A DNA stretch of 64,000 nucleotides from Lethocerus indicus (Eukaryota; Arthropoda; Insecta; Hemiptera; Belostomatidae): NCBI GenBank assembly GCA_019843655.1, contig JACDQD010000002.1, positions 630,585 through 694,584 of the forward strand, in the 5' to 3' direction. The first letter of the stretch is position 1. Every line of letters begins with the position of its first letter. The position numbers and the translations under genes were made by a program. Below are positions 33,967 to 44,670 of the stretch, in pieces. The notes below the pieces were generated by a model, which worked only from the letters and a program-made list of their open reading frames with translations, ran no database searches and was not told the origin of the DNA.

Positions 33967-34849
33967 GTAAGTAATTGTAAACTGCGTTCAAGCAGAACTT
34001 GGCGCCGGATGAAATTGGGGCTGAAAATGTCGGTTTTCGGTGTTAAATTAGGGTAGGATAGTGATTTTTGGCTTTATATGACCGAAAGGTCTGATTTTCG
34101 GATTAGACACGGCTTTATTATACGATTATGAAACTTATTTCAGCCTGTACTTTCTGTCCAGCCACCTCTTTAGGCCCGATTTTCTTGTTGAGCCCCCTAA
34201 TTAGGTTCGATTTTATTCAGTCTCGTTACAATATACCGGGTATTCCAATAAGTTAAAAAAAAAAAATACTCAAACGTTATTTTTCCTCTTTAAATTACTG
34301 CAGTTTCTCCCGGGGGTGGGGTGGGGGGGATGAATAGAAAGGAGTCCTTTGGGGGGTTATGGAATTTGAATACCTTCCCACAGTTCCTGACGGCTCGTAA
34401 CTTTCCCCAAATAGGTTGGGGTTTCTGGTCTGCGGAGAAAAAGAAAAATAAAAAAAAAAATTAAGTACACTTAAGTCTTCCCATTGTTAGCCGAGAATGG
34501 GCCTTAGACTATTCCCGTTGTAACAGTTGTTAGCGGCCGCTGCCCATTTGCATATATTACGCCCGTATATGCACCTATCCATTCTGTACTGAATATATAT
34601 ATTCGAAATAATTTTTACTTTCGATTTCCAAACAGTCAGTTTGGATTTCCTCCCAGCAGTGTGTTTATTGGGACGAATTTTTGTTGTTTTTTTTTTTTAC
34701 ACTTTTTATTGCGCACATTCAACCTTTACAGTTATAGGTGCAACATGTATATTTTTCGCGTATTCGTCTCGACAAAAAAACCACCCCCGATGACGGCGCT
34801 TTTGACACGATTTAACTACTGCCCCAGTAGGTGATCTCTCTCTGGGCCG
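33967..34849. other. No gene recognised
   Basis: AT-rich with A/T homopolymers. Around 34010-34210 there is loose similarity to the ~32-bp minisatellite (ccgattttc..., ggttcgatttt), too weak to call. Confidence 0.45.
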
Positions 34850-35175
34850 GTGGGGCGTTTAAGCCGTCCTGGTGGGGGGGATAGTTTGAAGGGTGAGGGT
34901 GGAAAGGGGACTGAACAGGAGTGGATTGGGATGAGTGGAACTTCGGCAACCGGGATTTTGTGACTTCGTCGACTGTCGGGGTATGTTGAGAGGTCGTTAT
35001 GGATTAGAAACATACCGGGGGATGTTGGATATCTTGGTTGGAACCCCATAGCTCAATACCGTATGTCCGTGTCGGTTTGAATATCGCTTTGTATATTCAG
35101 TCAGTTTGTTACTTGAGATCAATTTCGATGTCCGTTTCAGTAATGGGCTTAAGTGTCCAAATTTTCTGTTCAAGT
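34850..35175 (-). mobile_element. Jockey/BS-type LINE fragment, second subfamily
   Basis: Minus-strand copy of the 44.35 kb type. Reading the minus strand: aagcccattactgaaacgga (start), the KLISSNKLTEYTKRYS-like RT block, WGSNQDIQH-like remnants, 'atgtttctaatccataacga', and the tail 'ctcatcccaatccactcctg'. The frame is broken. Confidence 0.78.
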
Positions 35176-35625
35176 CGATTCTTTTGGGATAGGCTACGTA
35201 ATCGAAAAAAAACCCGTAAATAAAATGAAATTCCGCGCCCTATAACGTCCGATAGGAAATGATAATTGGCAATATTTTTTGCGTCAATACGTTCCAACTC
35301 GGCCAGCGTAATATTGCACTGAATTAAGGCATTGATGTTTGTCCCTTCAACACGCCTATAAATCGTTTAATTTCGTAGAAACCACTTTGCAATATTGAGC
35401 CTTGAATGGGACTAATTACCGTTCTTAGTCAGTTCGAACTGTTGTTTGATGAAGGCCGGTACCTGTTGGAATATTTATTCGCGTTTTATTCAGCATATCG
35501 GCGGGATTTTCGATATAGAGAACGAAACGGATATGACCAACCCCTTCGAATATGAATGCGTTGAATTCTGTTTAATTCAGTATGTCAACTTCCGTCTAAA
35601 AAGTATACGTAGGCTGTGGAATATA

Positions 35626-36128
35626 CGGAGTGGTCCAAAAAAATGTATCCACCCTTTAACAGTCCATAACTTGCGAACTAAATGACTGAGTTGTGTCTCA
35701 TTTTTGGTGAAAGTGTAGCTTAAAGTCCAACTTAAAAAGATGGGTGTTCGAAATTGTCACCGTATTAACATCCGCACAGAAACGATCGTTGTTTGTGTAC
35801 ATCTTTAACACAGACTTTGGCTTCAAATTTGTCTCGACTGCGACATTGCCTTTGAACCTCATTAATGTTTTCGTACTTGAAATTCCACTTGAAACTGACT
35901 CTTCCTTTCATCCAATTCTAAGCCTTGCGCCAGCCAAGCGTTTATTCGAGTGACAAAAGGTACAACTGACACAACAGAACACTGACTATCAGTAAAACAG
36001 AACAACGCAATACAACGTTTGTCCCGAACTACAAACTATAACAGTACCAAAAATGAGACAACTCCGTCAATTAGTTTGCAAGTTATGGACTTTTAAACGG
36101 TGGATACATATTTTTTGGAGTCCCTCTG
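35626..36128 (-). mobile_element. Tc1/mariner-superfamily element with transposase N-terminal remnant (503 bp)
   Basis: Terminal inverted repeats of about 75 bp start 'cggagtggtccaaaaaaatg' on the left and 'cagagggactccaaaaaata' on the right (reverse complement), with TA on both sides (35624-35625, 36129-36130). On the minus strand the interior (about 35890 down to 35770) reads NWMKGRVSFKW, YENINEVQRQ, then CRSRDKFEAKVCVKDVHKQR. This fits the family pattern 'EVRRQW...RIRDKFE.DGTVQDVHK.RSGRP', the helix-turn-helix (DUF4817-like) N-terminus of one Tc1/mariner-type transposase lineage common in invertebrates. Part of the HTH and the whole catalytic DDE domain are missing, so the element is non-autonomous. 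The second copy is at 51204-51728. Confidence 0.85.
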
Positions 36129-37376
36129 TATTCCAGTACTTTCTATTGACTAATAATGCGATGATCTGCGAGGATATCCTAGTCAAACACCGGGCGAAAT
36201 CTGTCATTTCCATTAAGTCCAATAGTTTTATTTGATTTTACGTATTTTCACGCCCGCTCCAGACACGAGGTCCGTTCAAATTTAGATCTCTCTATGGACT
36301 GGAGCCAACTTGAATCGAAAGATATTTCGCCCCCCCCCCCCCACCACCCCCCGCGGTGGTATACATGATATAGATAGGAGTGGAGGGAACGAGATCAATT
36401 CTCCTCCAGTGGCATCCTCCAGTGGCCTCCTCCAGTGGCCTTCTCCAGTGGCCTCCTCCAGTGGCCAGTGATTAACCTACTCGGAAGGAGATGAAAGATT
36501 GTTATGCCAGGAATACGCGCCCCCGACCAATTTCCCCGGTTTAGTGATATTCGAGTGTTTGGCAAACGTAGAATTGGACTACCCCCTATGCTTCCCCCAA
36601 CCACCCCCCCCCCCCCGAAATACCCTCACCCCAATCGACTAAACGTGCACACGCACACAGACAACTAAAGTATTCCTGGAACTAATGGCCGAGACGTAAA
36701 CAGAGCGAACGGGGGGATTGAGTATGGTGTAGGGGATATTCCCCGTGTTGTCCTTTCGGCGGTGCCACCACCCCCTCCCGCCGACGCTATCCGGGGGTAA
36801 GTGAAATGTAAACTTTGGCCGTACGGGGTGGGTTTGGGGGTGGGGCCGGAGGGTAGTTTAAACAGTTGGCTTCCACTGGTTCGTTACCGCATTGGTTACA
36901 ATGAGAGCTTTGTGGGGTGGTGGCTGGCGGCTGGTGTGGGGGTTGGTTGGTTGGCGGGGAGGATGGGGTTGTAGCACTAATTGCGCGGACAATACGCTAC
37001 TGGTGCTCCATATAACCACCCCCCACCCCCCGCTCAACACCCGCACGTCCCGCGTTCATTCCGTTATTTAGTGGCGATAATTATTGGGAGGGGGGGCCCT
37101 CGCACTACCGATCGCTGCGTCACAACCCCCATCCCCACCAACAATCCTCACCACCCTCGCGATATTAGTGGCGATTTACATCCCTTATTGCCTCTTCGCG
37201 GTCACACCCCTACCTCCCCTCCCCCCTCCGTACAGGGGGTGTACAGAACACCGACATATGACATTTCCCCCAGGTTATTGTTCAGAACCTCGTCTCGTTT
37301 AAATTCTGTTTTCCGGCCATAAGGGTTGGAAACAGCCCGGCACAGGTGAAAACGGTAATAATTACTAGTTTAAAAT
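36129..37376. other. No gene recognised; G/C-homopolymer-rich
   Basis: Contains C runs (36330-36350, 36603-36616), G-rich DNA (36820-36970) and a 13-bp tandem repeat listed separately. The 113-codon plus frame 36981-37322 is Pro/Thr-rich and doubtful. Confidence 0.5.
36402..36466. repeat. 13-bp tandem repeat, 5 copies
   Basis: Unit 'tcctccagtggcc' repeated five times, with one difference in each of the first and fourth units. The peptide 'THWRRPLEKATGG' repeats on the minus frame derive from it. Confidence 0.93.
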
Positions 37377-37848
37377 ACCTGTTTTTTGGCCTGCGAGGGG
37401 TTTTGGAATACCTACGTTTTGTGGTGTTTCTGTCTCCTCTCGCCGGTTCGGTCTTTTTCTAGACCGGTTTCGGCCGCTCGCCATCTTCAGTAGCGCTGTT
37501 TTAGTCACCGCGTAGGCACTTTGGACACTGCACTGTGTCACTGTGTACTGTCTTTCGGTTTGGTACCGACTTGTTCGGTCTTTTGCTGTGCTTTTGTGTC
37601 CCACCCCACCCCACCCACACTCACGGACAAACAACATCCCCCAAAAACACAATAACAAGACACGTATATACAGACAACCACCACATTACAAGTGACAGTG
37701 ACAGTGCAGTGAGGATGCCCCCCTGAAAAACATCCAAAGTGCCGACAGTGACAGTAACACAGCGCTACTGAAGATGGCGAGCGGCCGACAACCGGTCTAG
37801 CAAAAAACCAAACCGGCGAGAGGAGACAGAAATACCTCAAACCTACGG
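37377..37848 (-). mobile_element. HP hairpin element, copy 7 (long loop, reverse orientation)
   Basis: The outer left end 'acctgttttttggcctgcga' is intact; the right outer end is missing. The arms 37425-37510 and 37750-37830 pair. The 200-bp loop is the reverse complement of the loop in the copies at 38531 and 43873 (shared: 'acaaacaacatcccccaaaa', 'acacaataacaagacacgta'). Since those copies keep the right outer end instead, this copy is the same structure in inverted orientation. Confidence 0.92.
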
Positions 37849-38119
37849 CAGTGATTACGGTTAAAAAATTATATTCATTTTATGATTCAATGTTACGGTT
37901 TTGTCCACAGCTCCTGTTACATTTCGCTTCCAGTTAAGATATGTCCCTGTAATTGGATTCCTCCAAATAATATACGGATAGGCTTAGAAATTACATTTCT
38001 CGCGCTAAATACCAGAAATATCAATATACTATCCTGAGATAATTGGTTCCCGGTTTGTCTCGCCCAAAACTATAAAACGCTGTTTCCGGGCGCTTATTGT
38101 TGTTCCCAGGGCTTTCTGG

Positions 38120-38123
<4 letters not shown>
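37849..38123. other. No gene recognised
   Basis: AT-rich spacer, no supported feature. Confidence 0.5.

Positions 38124-38176
<53 letters not shown>
38124..38176. repeat. (TA)26 microsatellite
   Basis: Pure alternating TA. The Tyr-Ile frames on both strands derive from it. Confidence 0.98.
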
Positions 38177-38179
<3 letters not shown>

Positions 38180-38530
38180 GAGCCATTGAGCTGAACCGTG
38201 AAGGCGCCCCGAGAATTTCCTTTTCCCTTTCACAAATTGTTTATTTGCGCTTTGTTTTCACCCGTCGGGGCTTTGAGGGGGGCGGGGGGGAAGGGGGCGC
38301 CCTTCTTTCGGCGCGGCGCCCCCCCCCCAAAAAGAATTGTTCCTAAATAATGGGATACCGGTTTCGTTTGTTGCTGCTGTTCGGGCGGAAACCACCCGCA
38401 CGCTTTTCCCTCCCGCTCGCGTCGGTACCCACTTAAGGGCGGTAAGCGTTGAAAAGGTGTAGGCTTTTCTGAAAATTATATTTCGATAAATTGATCGCGA
38501 GAATATACTCAGTCCCAGAACACATTCTAG
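38177..38530. other. No gene recognised
   Basis: G/C-run-rich (38270-38330) spacer. Confidence 0.5.
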
Positions 38531-39063
38531 ACCTGTTTCCTCGTCTCTCGGTCGGGAATAATATTTCCACTTACCGTAGTTTCGTGATGTTTCTGCCTCT
38601 CCTCTCGCCGGTTTGGTCTTTTGCTAGACCGGTTTGTCGGCCGGTCGCCATCTTCAGTAGCGCTGTGTTACTGTCACTGTCAGCACTTTGGATGTTTTTG
38701 GGCATCCTCACTGCAGTGTCACTTTCACATGTACTGTAGTGTTTGTCTGTTTGTCTTCTGTATATATACGTGTCTTGTTATTGTGTTTTTGGGGGGATGT
38801 TGTTTGTCTGTGAGTGTGACGGGGGCTGCGACACAAAAGAACAGCAAAAGACCGTATAAGTCGGTACAAAACCAAAAGACAGTACAAGTGACACAGTGAC
38901 AGTGCAGTGAGGATGCCCAAAAAACATCCAAAGTGCTGACAGTGACTAACACAGCGCTACTGAAGGTGGCGAGCGGCCGAAACCGGTCTAGCGAAAGACC
39001 GAACCGGCGAGAGGAGACAGAACCACGACAGTATTCCAACCCCTCGCAGACCGCAAAACAGGT
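38531..39063 (+). mobile_element. HP hairpin element, copy 8 (533 bp, longest)
   Basis: The outer left end is diverged (acctgtttcctcgtctctcg); the outer right end is clean (tattccaacccctcgcagac then cgcaaaacaggt). The arms (about 38588-38720 and 38895-39020) include 'cagcactttggatgttttt' paired with 'aaaaaacatccaaagtgctg'. The loop (about 38730-38890) contains 'gtgtcttgttattgtg' and its own short inverted repeats. Frames of 90-104 codons on both strands are arm and loop translations, not genes. Confidence 0.93.
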
Positions 39064-40939
39064 ATATTAAATTTCTAATCAACTTGGTTCATACTAAAGT
39101 TCTTGATTGGAACTCTTCAACGCGCCACGAAAAGCAAATTCAGGTTGACGGTGGCGGAAGATCTGAAAAGTGATTTAGTTCTAAAAGCCGGTACATATTA
39201 TAACCGAAGTATAATAGCGGCCTTGTTGTAACGCTCAATTTATTTCTGTTAATCGTGACTTTCACGTGGCTGTGTGCGCGCTGACCGCTCTGTTACAACG
39301 CGGATCGGATTTCATTTTATTGGGGGGGGGCAACTTATTCGTTCATTTGGCCGTTCGTGTGTCGGGCCGTTTGCACGAAACTGTTGTAAAGAATTCGATT
39401 TTAAGTAAATATTACAACACGCGGACATGTCCTCCTCCACCTCCTCCTCCTCCTCCTCCTCCTCCTCCTCCCGCTTCGTTCGCTCGTTTCCTCCGTCTGT
39501 CGTTTCCGCCCTTTTTACCAACGACTAAAATATTGCGGGCCGCAATAAATTTACCGCCCCTAATAACACTCCCCCCCTCCACCCCCCCTCCTCCTCCCCC
39601 CCCCTTATCGCGTTATATACAATATACTACGCCGACCGGCTGTCAAAAGTCTACATACCTTGGGGATAATTTATACAGCACGAATTTCCAAAGCGCCCCC
39701 GGCTTAATCGCAACTTAACTGCCGGTTCGGATTCGTTGGAACGATTAGAGGATAGAGAGAGAGACACTCGATTGTGACTATTCAATTTGACAATAGTGAT
39801 TATTCTACCGCTGACTAAGGTAGAATCGCCCTTAGTAGTGCTCAACAGGAGTCGATCCACCCCTATCCAGGTGAATTTCCTGCGTCTGGAAACTCTCGTC
39901 CAGCGAACTCCACTGGAAGGTTTTTTGCCCCTTCATTCTGCGGGGACCTCTAGGGTATATAATGCTTATTGTTTTATGGGAAAAATATTCATTTGTACAA
40001 TTTAATAATCTAGTATGACCTAGATTTAAAATTTCGGAACGATGAAATGCATTGGGTGGGGGGGGGTTAAAAGGAGAATTCTTCGAAAAGCGTCCATCGT
40101 CCATTAATTTGTAGGTGCGTTTTTGGGGATGGATTCAAAATGAAACAGGGTTGAAAACAGAAACGAAGTGATTTCCCTTAAACGCGATAGATCTTTTCGC
40201 TTCCCGGGCTAAATCGTCAGCACCAGAAATGTATTTATTTCGTCCTTTTGAACCGATAGGATATGTGACTAATTCTAATCTAACTGTTCTAATCGGAATA
40301 TTGATGAAGAAACCGATTGATGATTGATCAATGGCTTCCTTTCCTCCGGTCAATTGAACATTTCTTATTGTGTGAAACTGGTCTAACTTTCGCCAACACG
40401 CTGTTCATTCGACTGGGGCTGTATCGGTCGGTCAAATACTTCGAAATTGATAATTTCGTGATAAAATTAGAAGGGCTAATCATTGTGTTCAGAGACATCC
40501 TTGGGCCGAAGGCCGATTACGGATTATGGAGATTTGAGGGGACGAAGTCTGTCCAGCGGAAATGGAAAGTTGTCCCGACCCTTGGGGATGGGGGAAAGAG
40601 AAAGTTGGGCCAATGAAAATAAAGAGAAAGTATGCGGAGGGGGGCGGGTGAAATTAAACCGGGCAATTAGGGCCGATTACGAGGCCCTTGTCCCTTGACC
40701 TTCCATCGACGCCCGCCAACAAAACAATGGGTCGATTTCAATTCATGTTTGGATTGCTCATCAGACGAAATAGTACGGATTCTAGATACACATGAATTGA
40801 GCAAATGGCGAGAGGCAATAAATTAAGCCATCAATTCCAACTTAGGAACCGAAAAATGGGACCTTTTGGCCCGAAGCAGAAGACTCAAGGCCGTTGGGGC
40901 CTTGATGGACTCTCTGAAAGAAACTGACCTAGTCAAATC
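39064..40939. other. No gene recognised
   Basis: Contains (CTC)n at 39429-39471 and C/T runs (39570-39605). Frames: the 150-codon plus frame 39266-39718 crosses the tracts and is Pro-rich; 39787-40005 (72 codons) and 40317-40616 (99 codons) are cleaner but have no recognised domain or clear splice signals. Confidence 0.45.
39429..39471. repeat. (CTC)n microsatellite
   Basis: About fourteen CTC/TCC units; gives Pro runs on plus and Glu runs on minus. Confidence 0.95.
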
Positions 40940-41063
40940 TAGGACCGAACAAGTCACCACTACCGAACCAGACAACAGGATAACAAGACAGACTACTGAA
41001 GGTGGCGAGCGGCCGACAAACCGGTCTAGCAAAAGAACCAAACCAGAGACAGAAACGCCAAAA
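40940..41063 (+). mobile_element. HP hairpin element, right-half fragment
   Basis: Loop-like text (accgaacaagtcaccac) followed by the right arm 'ctactgaaggtggcgagcgg' then 'ccgacaaaccggtctagc'. Left arm absent. Confidence 0.75.
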
Positions 41064-41690
41064 ACACCTACCGTATTGTCCGTTTCGTTAGGGCATTGTT
41101 GAACCTTCCCATCGACTTCCTCTCGTCCTACTGCAAATTGTCGGTACCACCCCAAGAGAGGAGTTTCATTGGACAGATTAAATTTCATTCGAAATTCTCT
41201 TCATATAAATAATAAACTCGCCAACTCTTATCGCGTTATTAGTTCTCGAGTGTGTCCGCAACTGGATTGTCTTGTCTTATGTGGTGGGGGCCCTCCTGAA
41301 AGAGATTGAAGACGCGTATAATGCGCCCCCGAGGCCCCCCCGCAGTTTTCGCCGATTTGTCCCAGTTGCTTTGTTGCTAAATGAAAATGAGACTTTCCAC
41401 GCCGGCCCTAAGACCCCCAGGACACGTGTCCACCTGGCCACTGTTACCAGCCACCCCTCTAAGGGGTACCCTATTTTCTAAATTGCCCCCGGTCATTCCG
41501 CCAACAACCTTTTTGATACCGGCCGAATTTATTTTGTCACTTCATCTACAATTGTCTATATGGGGGTGTACCAAAATTGACGCAAGATTTTAATTATTAT
41601 TATTATTTTATGTTATGTTTCTTATTGAATTTAGGCAGAAAGAACTGTGTGTTTTCGTGTCGCGTTATCGAACACCGGTAATCGAGAACT
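41064..41690. other. No gene recognised
   Basis: No supported feature. Frames of 69-70 codons are Pro-rich. Confidence 0.5.
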
Positions 41691-41816
41691 GTGGCTGGCA
41701 AACTTTCATTATTTTTCGAAATTTTTCAACCGTTAAAAACACGTTGTTCTATCGTCCAACGCCCCATTTACTGCAAGAATTTTGTCAAATTCAAATTTTG
41801 CGTTAATTTCGCACAC
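41691..41816. repeat. Dispersed repeat R, copy 2
   Basis: 'gtggctggcaaactttcatt', then 'tttactgcaagaattttgtc', 'aaattcaaattttgcgttaa'. The same order and spacing as 23741-23845, and the second half also at 62217. Confidence 0.65.
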
Positions 41817-42211
41817 ACCCTATACTATTGTAAGACTCGAGCGAATAATGAAGACACAACAAAGTTACCGATCACTGACAGGTTTAAAAGTATGAAAAAT
41901 TCATTTTAAAACGTCTAAAATCGTCATGTAAATTTCATCCCTGTTGACTGTAAATGTACCGCGACCCCAACGTGCCGTAGTAAAGTCATAAAATTCCTGT
42001 ACACGAAGTTTCGTTCCCGTTTCACTCCCGGTCCCAATTTACCCTTCCAATCCCTCTCCTCTGTTGAGGGGCTTAAGCACCTTTTAAGCGGTCACAAGAC
42101 GAAAAGTGCCGCAATTCTACTTATATATATTATACTCGTCGAAATTCCGGTTCTTGAAATGCGCCCATCATTCTCTGTGACATTTTTCCTCAATCTCCTC
42201 CTCAATTGTGC

Positions 42212-42373
42212 CTATAACTCCTGTGTCGGCGTTAGGACTTTACAGACGCGTTTACGTAAGCAGGATTCAATTAATTTAACCGTGTTTTCAGTCAACTCGT
42301 GTTGATTGAATTGTATACTGACTTGGGCGGTATATTCCCGTACATCGCTGCCGCCTTTCTCCGTTGTACTCAT
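42212..42373 (-). CDS. Hypothetical 53-codon ORF (ATG start), possible first exon
   Basis: ATG at 42373-42371 opens MSTTEKGGSDVREYTAQVSI, then QFNQHELTENTVKLIESC and LRKRVCKVLTPTQEL, stop TAG. The composition is mixed and globular-looking (amphipathic ELTENTVKLIESCLRKR), with no low-complexity bias. Upstream in frame the reading continues open to 42544 but becomes Gly/Pro/Arg-rich, so I prefer the internal ATG. A donor-like CGTCT/gtaaag lies at about 42246. Another frame just after it reads TGVIGTIEEEIEEKCHRE, so a frameshift or splice is conceivable. I recognise no family. Confidence 0.28.
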   Translation of the reverse strand: MSTTEKGGSDVREYTAQVSIQFNQHELTENTVKLIESCLRKRVCKVLTPTQEL

Positions 42374-42824
42374 TATGCGTTCGGCGACGCACCGCCGCCT
42401 GTTAATATACCGGCGAACTTGTAAGTTCGCCAAGTTCAAACGTTCGAAAGTTGTGCTCGGGATAAAGCCCCCCCACCCCCCATCAAGCCTGTGATGTGGT
42501 CGGTTGGAGACCGACGTAAGCCGCCACTTTGTCAGGGCGTCCACAATGCTTAATGATTAATCTGTTGCGTCAACTTTCGGCGCCGTTTAATTGTAAACGG
42601 CCTTTGAAATTCGTCGGCGACGAATTGCGCAACCCGAGCGCAAATATCGAATTATGAAACGGCGAAATCGCAAGTTCCCTCGCATTTGAAAAGCTGTACT
42701 GTTTCCACAAGTCGTTCAGCTCATTCAGCTATACAAAAAAAAAAAAAACAGGTATCCTAGCTAATTTACCCTCCTCGCTACCAAACGATTCATGTTGAAT
42801 CCCCACAAGAAACTACATAAAATC

Positions 42825-43115
42825 GTAAATTTGGACTGTTCTGAAACCTCTCTTGAAAAGGACATCAAAACTGACAATAGTCAAAAACTGACTTAGTATA
42901 AAGCTGTACTGAAACCGACACGGGCCCTACGGAATAGAACTATGCTGGGTTCCGCCAAGAAATCCGACATCGCTCCCATCCAATGTTTCTAACCGGACAA
43001 TCCATAATCAACAAATCCACTGTGTGTTCAGTCCCTTTCCTCTTCTACCCGTCCATTATCTTAAACCCCGCCGGCCCAGGGACTTTCTGTAGGCCGTATA
43101 CAGGTCAAAAGTACC
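42825..43115 (+). mobile_element. Jockey/BS-type LINE fragment (first subfamily)
   Basis: Runs from 'aatcgtaaatttggactgtt' through the RT C-terminal block (KRTSKLTIVKN-like, SVLKPTRALRNRTMLGSAKK-like in shifting frames) to 'cgtccattatcttaaacccc' (IHYLK end) and 'gccggcccagggactttctg' before the TAG. It shares its 5' breakpoint motif with the 5.89 and 10.6 kb copies. Confidence 0.8.
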
Positions 43116-43872
43116 GTCACTTATTCTCTCCAAATTCAGATATAAATTAATAATTTAAAATATGCAACGGGCCAAGGGCCGCCTGGGACGTATCCTTAGT
43201 AGGGCGGGCGATTTTTTTCTCCCCCTTTTAACGACCCCAACCCCGACTCTCGGGGGCGTAATGGCGGAGGACCGGATGCGATGTCGACGCCCAGATACGT
43301 CGGCGATATTACGGCCTCTATCGGTCAGGGTTTGGTACAACTCTATGCGCTGTACGCCCTGATCATTTAGCCCCGAGCCTGGAGCTTTGGGGGTGGGCGG
43401 GGGCGGGGCGGGGTTGAAACCATGCGATACCCCAATTTGCGATAGAGTCCCGGACCGGTGTACAACCGTTGTGTACAGTCGGCCCCGGGGGTGTCGGTCC
43501 GCTAATCTGCCCTGTACTCTCCCCTATTCCTCTATCTGGCTCCTCTATTGACGTTAGCGGTGACATTATTAACGGACTCCTGGATTTCAATTACGATTCC
43601 CAGCCGTCAGTTTGACTGTTGGGGGGGGGGGGGGGGCAGATGAGAAAGAGAGAAACAGATAGCAAATAGAGAGACAGAGGGGGAAATTGTGGGGGGCTCC
43701 CCCCCCCCACCACCACAAACAATGCATTAAAAGTGGGGGTCCACTTCGTCTACGCGACTGTGAGAAAATCGATTTAAACCAACTGAAAGCTATTAAGTGC
43801 ACCCCCTTTTTTATCGCCATCGCCACAACCGACTCGAAAGAATCGACTTAAACAGACAAATTAGCACTATTG
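43116..43872. other. No gene recognised
   Basis: Includes a 16-bp G run (43620-43636) and G/C-rich DNA. Confidence 0.5.
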
Positions 43873-44332
43873 TAGGTTCGTGATGTTTCCGTCTCCTCTC
43901 GCTGGTTCTCCGGTCTTTTGCTAGACCGGTTTGTCGGCTGCTCGCCATCTTCAGTAGCGCTGCGTCAGTTTGGATGTCTTTTGGGCATCCTCACCGCACT
44001 GTCACTTTCACATGTACTGTAGTGTTCGTCTTGTGTATATATATACGTGTCCTGTTATTGTGTTTTTTTGGGGGATGTTGTTTGTCTGTGAGTGTGAAGG
44101 GGATGCGACACAAGTCAGTACAAAACCGAAAGACAGTACAAGTGACACAGTGACAGTGGGCAGTGAGGATGCCCAGAAAACATCCAAAGTGCTGACAGTG
44201 ACAGTAACACAGCGCTACTGAAGATGGCGAGCGGCCGACAAACCGGTCTAGCAAAAGACCGAACCAGCGAGAGGAGACGGAAACATCACGAACCGAGCAA
44301 TATTCCAACCCCTCGCAGACCACAAAACAGGT
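43873..44332 (+). mobile_element. HP hairpin element, copy 10 (long loop)
   Basis: Left arm from 'ggttcgtgatgtttccgtct'; right arm from 'cgctactgaagatggcgagc' to 'ggagacggaaacatcacgaa'; right outer end 'cccctcgcagaccacaaaac' then 'aggt'. The loop is near-identical to copy 8 (tatatatacgtgtcctgtta, gggatgttgtttgtctgtga). The left outer end is missing. Confidence 0.93.
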
Positions 44333-44344
44333 CATTAAACTAGA

Positions 44345-44670
44345 AAATTAGGACTCTTAAGGTCATTACTAAAACGGACATCCAAAATTGACCTTAAGTA
44401 ACAAACTGACAATATACAAACCGAAAGGAGCTTTACGGTATTGAGCTGTCGGGAAACATCCCGACATAGCTCGCATCCAGAGATTCCAATCAAAAGTCCT
44501 TCGCACCATCCTTAATGCTCCCCGGGGTATGTTTCTAACCAGACAATCCATAATGACCTCAACATACCCCGACAGTAGACGAAATCGCAAAATTATCGGT
44601 TCCCGAATTTCCACTCCCGCCCCTTTCTCTCATCCCAATCCACTCCATGTTCAGTCCCTTTCCTACCCTT
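44345..44670 (+). mobile_element. Jockey/BS-type LINE fragment, second subfamily
   Basis: 'aaaacggacatccaaaattg' then the LSNKLTIYKP-like RT block. 'cgcatccagagattccaatc' then 'aaaagtccttcgcacc' encodes IQRFQSKVLRTI-like sequence. 'gtatgtttctaaccagacaa' encodes YVSNQTIHNDLNIP-like sequence. It ends in the tail 'ctcatcccaatccactccat'. Frames are broken. Confidence 0.82.

Noticed and set aside
38621..39039. Recurring open frames 'TALLKMASGRNRS...' and 'FARPVCRPLAIFSSAV' seen at many places
   Set aside because: They are the two-strand translations of the HP arms and appear in every copy. The similarity reflects repeat DNA, not a protein family.
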